A stretch of DNA of 64,000 nt from Vibrio splendidus (GTDB lineage Bacteria > Pseudomonadota > Gammaproteobacteria > Enterobacterales > Vibrionaceae). The notes under the pieces are model-generated. The model had not been told where the DNA came from, searched no databases, and saw only the letters and a list, made by a program, of their open reading frames with translations. How positions within the stretch are numbered: position 1 is the first letter of the stretch; each line of letters starts with the position of its first letter. The stretch is from the NCBI RefSeq assembly GCF_024347615.1, contig NZ_AP025508.1, positions 2,294,001 to 2,358,000 on the forward strand, written 5' to 3'. Of the stretch, positions 20,801-29,800 are shown piece after piece. The translations under genes and the position numbers were made by a program.

Positions 20801-23800
20801 AGAAACTAACGAATCATCGCCATCACTATCCACCGCATACACAGGTAAATTAAAGCTTAAATCGTTGTTGCCACGCGCATCTTGATGATCCAGAGCTTCG
20901 ATTAAAGTAAATGTGTATTCACCTAAGGTTCCGGAGTTGAAGTCCAGTGTAAATACTGTCGTCTCTACATTAGACGAGCTGGTAGTAAAACCAATGTACT
21001 GACCAGAGCCTTGAGGATCTTCGCGCAGTTCGACCACTAAGCCATTCGACTTAAGCGCATCGTTAGTATTGAACTCGGTTGGTTCTAAACGGAAGCGAAC
21101 CACATCATCACTTTGGTTGGTGAAAGTAATCGTCTGTGTTGAGCTGACCGCGCCAGCATTTGGTGCAGAACCATCAGCTAGGTTTGTTTCTGAGAGCGTA
21201 ACGCTTGGTACCGCATCGATAGTTGGAATATCACCATCGGTAATGGTCAGCGTAACGGTTGAAGTCACAGGATCGTTATCAAAATCACTTGAAGTAACCA
21301 CTATCGACTTCACGATGTCTTCGCTGGCAGAGTGGTCAAGGTCACGATTTGGTTCAAAGCGCACTTGACCTTGCAGAGTGATGAATAGCTCACCTTCGGT
21401 GAAACTAAACTGCTGCTCACCTACGATGCTTTGATCGAGTGTTTTGACAATACCGCCAAATGAGAATTCAGTGATCGTCGCACCATCGGCACTCTGATTT
21501 GGCATCACATCAATGGTGTTGGTTGTGATTGTGCCGTCTGCAAGATTTGGCTCAGTGATATCTAACGTACCGTCTTGCATGATTTGAACATCATCACCAA
21601 TGGTCACATTGAGTTGAGACACCAGTGAATCATCGCCATCACTGTCTACCGCATAAACAGGAAGATCAAAACTCAGATCGTTCTTATCTAGGCCATCTGC
21701 ATGGTCTAGCGCTTCAAGTAAGGTGAAGGTGTATTCGCCCAACGTACTTGTAGAGAAAGCAATCGTGAATACAGGAACTTCAGCATTCGAACCATCGGCA
21801 ATAAAACCGATATAAGTACCCGGATTAGCCGAATCTTCTTTTATCTCAACCGAAAATCCATTCGATTTCAGTGCACCGCCCACATTGAACTCTGTTGGCT
21901 CAATACGGAAACTCGCCACATCATCACTTTGATTGGTGAAGGTAATCGTCTCTGTTTGACTTACAGCACTGCCGCTTGGCGCTGAGCCGTCACTAAGATT
22001 AGTTTCAGACAGAGTAACGCTTGGCACTGCATCAATGGTTGGGATATCACCATCAGCAATAGTCAGAGTGACCGTTGACGTCAGTACATCGTTATCTAAA
22101 TCGCTTGAAGTCACCACAATCGACTTCACGATGTCTTCGCTCGCTGTGTGGTTTAGATTGCGATTTGGCTCGAAACGCACTTCACCTTGCAAGGTGATGA
22201 ACAGTGAACCTTCAGTAAATACAAACTTCTGTTCACCGGTGTCGTTTTGGTCGAGTGTTATTGCCGCCCCGCCATCGTAAGTAAACTGAGTGATTGTCGC
22301 GCCATCGGCACTTTGGCTAGGCATCACATCAACAGTGGCTGTCGTCGGAGTACCTGCAGCCAAATCAGCAACCGTTGGCTCAATAATATTAAGCGCTTGG
22401 TTTTGCATGACCTGTACATCATCACCAATGGTCACATTCAGTTGAGACACCAGTGAATCATCACCATCGCTATCAACCGCATAAACAGGAAGATCAAAAG
22501 TCAGATCATTCTTCACTAAGCCATCTACATGATCCAACGCTTCAAGCAGGGTGAAGGTGTATTGACCTAAATTGGTATCCGAGAAGCTAATCGTAAACAC
22601 GTTAGTTTCAACGTTCGAACCATCAGTCACAAAACCGATGTAGCCACCCGGTGTAGTTGGGTCAGCTTTCAGTTCGACCGCCAATCCGTTCGATTTCAGA
22701 GCACCACCAACATTAAAATCAGTCGGTTCAATACGGAAACTCGTCACGTCATCACTTTGGTTAGTAAAGGTAATGGTTTGAGTTGAACTTACCGCACTTG
22801 CATTCGGAGCAGATCCGTCGCTCAGATTCGTTTCTGACAGAGTAACGCTTGGCACCATGTCAATCGTTGGGATATCGCCATCAGTAATGGTTAGCGTTAC
22901 CGTTGAAGACACAAGATCGCTATCGGAATCACTTGAAGTTACGACTATCGACTTCACGATATCGCCACCAGTATGGTCAAGGTTACGACTTGGTTCGAAA
23001 CGAATATCGCCTTGCAGAGTGATATATAATGCCCCATCAGCAACCACGAACTTCTGCTCACCTGTATCGTTTTGATCAAGCGTTAATACCGCCCCACCAT
23101 CATAAGTGAACTGAGTAATGGTCGCCCCATCAGCACTCGCGGATGTTAATACATCAAATACTGATGTTGTTGGCGTGCCTGCAGCCAAGTCGGCAACAGT
23201 AGGCTCCTCGATACTAAGCGAACCACTCACCATCACTTGAACATCATCAGTAATCGTCACCGATAGTGATGACATTAACGAATCGTCACCGTCGGTATCC
23301 ACTGCGTAAACTGGCAAATCAAATGTTAGGTCGTTATTGCCTTGAATTGGTGTGTGGTCAATCGCTTCCAGAAGCGTGAAGGTGTACTCACCCAAAGTGG
23401 TACTGTTGAAATCGAGTGTAAACACAGTGGTTTCGACATTCGAAATATCGGTCGTGAAACCAATATAATTGCCTGATCCTGTTGGTTCCTCTCGAATCTC
23501 AATGATCAAGCCATCGGACTTGAGCGCGTTGTTAGTATTAAATTCACTTGGTTCTAGACGGAATTTCTCAACATCGTCACTTTGATTAGTGAAAGTGATG
23601 GTTTCCGTTTGACTAACCGCGCTGCCACTTGGCGATGAGCCATCAGTTAAATCAGCTTCTTCAAGTACAACGCTCGGTACCGAATCGATAGTCGGATTGT
23701 CACCATCAGTAATGGTCAGCGTAATGGCTGAAGTCACCGGATCGTTATCGAAGTCGCTTGAAGTCACTACTATCGACTTCACGATGTCTTCGCTAACGGA

Positions 23801-26800
23801 ATGGTCTAGATCGCGATTAGGTTCAAAGCGCACTTCACCTTCAAGGGTGATAAACAACTCGCCTTCGGTGAAGCTGAACTGCTGTTCACCAGTCTCATTT
23901 TGATCAAGCGTTCTTAGCTGACCGTCATAAGTAAACTGAGTGATCGTCGCACCATCAGCACTTTGCTCGGGCATCACATCAATGGTGTTGGTTGTGATTG
24001 TGCCGTCTGCAAGATTTGGCTCGATAATATCTAACGTACCATCTTGCATGATTTGAACATCATCACCGATGGTCACATTCAGCTGAGACACCAGTGAATC
24101 GTCGCCGTCCGTATCAACCGCATAAACAGGCAGATCAAAACTCAGATCGTTGTTATCTAAACCATCCGCATGGTCTAACGCTTCAAGCAGAGTAAAGGTG
24201 TATTCACCCAACGTACTCGTAGAGAAAGCAATCGTGAACACTGGAACTTCAGTGCCCGAACCATTGGTAATAAAACCGATGTAAGTACCTGGATTAGCAG
24301 AGTCTTCTTTTATCTCAACCGCAAAACCATTCGATTTCAGTGCACCGCCGACATTGAATTCAGTAGGTTCAATACGGAAACTCGCCACATCATCGCTTTG
24401 GTTGGTGAAAGTAATCGTCTCAGTTTGACTTACTGTACTTCCGCTTGGCGCAGAGCCATCGGCTAAATTAGATTCCGAAAGCGTAACACTTGGTACCGCA
24501 TCAATCGTTGGGATATCGCCATCAGTAATCGTCAGCATCACTGTGGAAGTCAGTACATCGTTGTCTAAATCGCTTGAGGTCACCACAATCGACTTCACGA
24601 TGTCCTCGCTAGCCGTGTGGTCCAAATTACGATTAGGTTCGAAGCGCACGTCACCTTCAAGCGTGATGAACAACTCACCTTCAGTGAAGCTAAATTGCTG
24701 CTCACCATTGTCAGTTTGATCCAGAGTGCGAACTTGACCGTCATACGTAAACTGGGTGATAGTCGCGCCATCGGCACTCTGATTTGGCATCACATCAATG
24801 GTGCTAGTTGTGATTGTTCCATCAGCCAGATTTGGCTCGATAATATCTAACGTACCATCTTGCATGATTTGAACATCATCACCGATGGTCACATTAAGCT
24901 GAGACACCAATGAATCATCGCCATCACTGTCGACGGCGTAAACTGGCAGATCAAAGGTCAGATCATTGTTCGCTAAACCATCCACATGGTCTAACGCTTC
25001 AAGTAAGGTGAAGGTGTATTGGCCTAAATTGGTATCTGAAAAGCTAATCGTGAATACGTTGGTTTCAACATTCGAACCATCCGTAACAAAACCGATGTAA
25101 CCACCCGGTGTGGTTGGGTCGGCCTTCAGTTCGACGGCCAATCCATTTGATGTGAGAGCGCCACCAACATTAAATTCAGTCGGTTCAATACGGAAGCTTG
25201 TCACATCATCACTTTGAGTGGTGTAAGTAATAGTTTGAGTTGAACTCACCGCGCTGCCGCTAGGTGCAGAGCCATCACTCAGATTAGTTTCAGACAAGTT
25301 CACAGTTGGAACATTATCAATGGTTGGGATATCACCATCGGTAATGGTCAGAGTGACGGTTGAAGTCAGCACATCGTTATCCGAGTCACTAGAAGTCACC
25401 ACAATCGATTTCACGATGTCTTCGCTGAGTGTGTGGTCTAGATTACGATTAGGCTCAAAGCGCACATCACCTTGAAGCGTGATGAACAGTTCACCTTCTG
25501 TGAAGCTAAACTGCTGCTCGCCATTATCATTTTGGTCAAGTGTTCGAAACTGGCCATCATAAGTGAATTGAGTGATCGTCGCGCCATCGGCACTTTGATT
25601 TGGCATCACATCGAAAATCGCCGTCGTCGGTGTGCCTGCTGCTAAATCAGCGACCGTCGGCTCAGTAATATTGAGCGCACCGTCTTGCATGATTTGAACA
25701 TCATCACCGATGGTCACGTTTAACGGAGACATCAGCGAATCGTCGCCGTCGCTATCTACCGCGTAAACAGGTAAATCAAAACTGAGGTCATTGTTGCCAC
25801 GGGCATCTTGGTGGTCCAACGCTTCGATGAGTGTGAACGTGTATTCACCTAATGACCCAGAATTAAAGCTTAATGTGAATACTGTAGTTTCTACGTTTGT
25901 GGCACTGGTCGTAAAACCAATGTAGTCACCCGACCCTGCCGGGTCTTCACGTAACTCAACGGCTAAACCGTTCGATTTAAGATCATCGTTAGTGTTGAAT
26001 TCCGTTGGCTCAATACGGAAACGAACCACATCATCACTTTGATTGGTAAAAGTAATAGTTTGAGTCGAGCTTACCGCGCTGCCACTTGGAGCAGAGCCAT
26101 CGCTCAGGTTAGTTTCAGAAAGCGTAACACTTGGAATAACATCAATCGTCGGGTTATCACCATCAGTGATCGTCAGCGTAATAGTTGAAGTCACCGGATC
26201 GTTATCGAAGTCGCTTGAAGTCACGACAATCGACTTCACGATATCTTCACTCACTGAGTGGTCTAGATCGCGATTAGGCTCAAAGCGCACTTCACCTTCA
26301 AGGGTGATAAACAGTTCACCTTCCGTGAAACTGAATTGCTGTTCACCAGTGTCATTCTGATCAAGTGTTCGTAATTGGCCGTCATAAGTAAACTGGGTGA
26401 TAGTCGCGCCATCGGCACTCTGATTTGGCATTACATCAATGGTGTTGGTTGTGATTGTACCGTCAGCAAGATTTGGCTCGGTGATATCTAACGTACCGTC
26501 TTGCATGATTTGAACATCATCACCGATAGTCACATTAAGCTGAGACACCAATGAATCGTCGCCGTCCGTATCAACCGCATAAATAGGCAGATCAAAGCTC
26601 AGATCGTTCTTATCTAAACCATCTACATGGTCTAACGCTTCAAGCAGAGTAAAGGTGTATTCACCCAATGTGCTCGTAGAGAAAGCAATCGTAAACACTG
26701 GGATTTCAGCGCCCGAACCGTTGGTAATAAAGCCAATGTAAGTACCCGGATTAGCCGAATCTTCTTTTATCTCAACCGCAAATCCATTCGATTTAAGTGC

Positions 26801-29800
26801 ACCGCCCACATTAAACTCTGTTGGTTCAATACGGAAACTTGCTACATCGTCGCTTTGATTGGTGAAGGTAATCGTCTCAGTTTGACTGACTGCACTGCCA
26901 CTTGGTAAAGAACCATCTGAAAGGTTGGTTTCAGATAAGGTAACGTTTGGCACCGCATCAATGGTTGGGATATCACCATCTGTAATAGTCAGAGTAACAG
27001 TTGAAGTCAGTACGTCATTGTCTAAATCGCTTGAGGTCACCACAATCGACCTAACGATGTCTTCGCTAGCCGTGTGGTCTAGATTGCGGTTTGGCTCGAA
27101 GCGAACTTCACCTTCAAGAGTGATAAATAACTCACCTTCTGTGAAGCTAAATTGCTGCTCACCATTGTCAGTTTGATCCAGAGTGCGAACTTGCCCGTCA
27201 TACGTAAACTGAGTGATCGTCGCACCATCGGCACTTTGTTCTGGCATCACATCAATGGTATTGGTTGTAATCGTGCCGTCTGCAAGATTTGGCTCGGTGA
27301 TATCTAACGTACCACCTTGCATGATTTGAACATCATCACCGATGGTTACATTTAACTGAGACACCAGTGAATCATCGCCATCGCTATCAACGGCGTAAAC
27401 AGGAAGATCAAAGCTCAGATCATTATTTGCCAAGCCATCTACATGGTCTAACGCTTCCAGTAAGGTGAAGGTGTATTGACCTAAATTGGTATCCGAGAAG
27501 CTAATCGTGAACACGTTGGTTTCAACGTTTGAACCATCCGTAACAAAACCGATATAACCACCCGGCGTGGTTGGGTCGGCTTTCAGTTCGACGGCCAAAC
27601 TATTTGATGTGAGAGCGCCACCAACATTGAACTCAGTCGGTTCAATACGGAAACTTGTTACATCATCACTTTGATTAGTAAAGGTAATGGTTTGAGTTGA
27701 ACTAACCGCGCTGCCACTTGGCGCAGAGCCGTCACTCAGATTCGTTTCTGACAAGCTCACTGTTGGCACATTATCAATGGTTGGGATATCACCATCGGTA
27801 ATGGTCAGAGTGACGGTTGAGGTCAGCACATCGTTATCGGAATCGCTAGATGTCACCACGATCGATTTCACGATGTCTTCGTTCAGCGTGTGGTCTAGAT
27901 TACGATTTGGCTCAAAGCGCACTTCACCTTCAAGAGTGATGAACAGTTCACCTTCTGTGAAGCTAAACTGTTGCTCGCCATTATCATTTTGGTCCAGCGT
28001 TCGAAGTTGGCCATCATAAGTGAATTGAGTGATCGTTGCGCCATCGGCACTTTGGTTTGGCATCACATCGACAGTACCGGTTGTCACTGTACCATCTACA
28101 AGATTCGGCTCGACGATATCTAACGCACTATCTTGCATGATTTGAACATCATCACCGATGGTCACACTTAACGGTGACATCATTGAATCATCGCCGTCGC
28201 TATCTACCGCGTAAACGGGTAAATCAAAGCTGAGTTCGTTGTTGCCTCGAGCATCTTGGTGATCCAACGCTTCAAGTAAAGTGAAAGTATACTCACCTAA
28301 TGTAGTGCTAGAGAAACTCAGAGTAAATACCGTGGTTTCTACATTCGTCGCACTGGTCGTAAAACCAATGTAGTCGCCCGACCCTGCCGGATCTTCACGT
28401 AACTCAACGGCTAAACCGTTCGATTCAAGATCATCGTTAGTATTAAATTCAGTTGGTTCAATACGGAATTTCTCAACATCATCACTTTGATTGGTGAACG
28501 TGATGGTTTGAGTCGAGCTTACCGCGCTGCCACTTGGAGCAGAGCCATCACTCAGATTAGTTTCAGAAAGGGTAACGCTTGGAATAATATCAATCGTCGG
28601 GTTATCACCATCAGTGATCGTCAGCGTTACGGTTGAAGTCAGAGAGTCATTATCAAAATCACTTGAAGTCACGACAATCGACTTCACGATGTCTTCGCTA
28701 ACGGAATGGTCTAGGTCGCGATTAGGTTCAAAACGCACTTCACCTTCAAGGGTGATAAACAACTCACCTTCAGTGAAACTGAATTGCTGTTCGCCAGTGT
28801 CATTTTGATCAAGTGTTCGTAGCTGGCCATCATAAGTAAACTGAGTGATCGTCGCGCCATCAGCACTCTGATTTGGCATCACATCAATGGTGTTGGTTGT
28901 AATTGTGCCGTCTGCAAGATTTGGCTCAGTAATATCTAACTTACCGTCTTGCATGATTTGAACATCATCACCGATAGTCACATTAAGCTGAGACACCAAT
29001 GAATCGTCGCCGTCTGTATCAACTGCATAAACAGGCAGTTCGAAGCTCAGGTCGTTATTATCTAAACCATCCACATGGTCTAACGCTTCAAGCAGAGTAA
29101 AGGTGTATTCGCCTAACGTACTCGTAGAGAAGGCAATCGTGAATACAGGAACTTCAGTGCCCAAACCATTGGTAATAAAACCGATGTAAGTACCCGGATT
29201 AGCAGAGTCTTCTTTTATCTCAACCGCAAACCCATTGGATGTCAGAGCTCCACCCACATTGAACTCGGTTGGTTCAATTCGGAATCTAGCTACATCATCA
29301 CTGCCAGCGGTAAAGGTAATCGTTTCGGTAGCGCTAACTGTACTTCCGCTTGGTGCAGAACCATCGGCAAGATCTGTTTCAGATAAAGTGACAGGCGGAA
29401 CCAAATCAATGATTGGATCTTGGCCGTCAGTGATACTTAGCTCAAGTGTTGAGGTATCAGTGTCTCCATCACCATCTTCAGCTAAAAATGAAAATTGTTT
29501 GACGATAGTTTCGCTGCTTGAATGGTCGATATCACGAGCGACTTCAAAACTGAAATCACCATTCAATGAGATAGTGACCACACCCTCAGTAAAACTGAAG
29601 TTCTGATCAGCATCAGGCAATAAACTTTGGTCTAATGAATAGTCAACACCGTCGTAGTTGAAGGATTGAATTGTCGAACCATCTGCGCCTTCAAAGTTGA
29701 ATAGGTTATACGAAACCACGGTATCACCCGCTAAAGTCGGCTCAGTGACAGATTCAACCTTATCGACTAACTCAACAACATCATCTGTAACATTAACGAG

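Noticed and set aside
17540-29440. CRISPR array or repeated mobile elements
   Set aside because: The repeats are about 820 bp, in frame, and encode a continuous protein. There are no short palindromic repeats, spacers or transposases.
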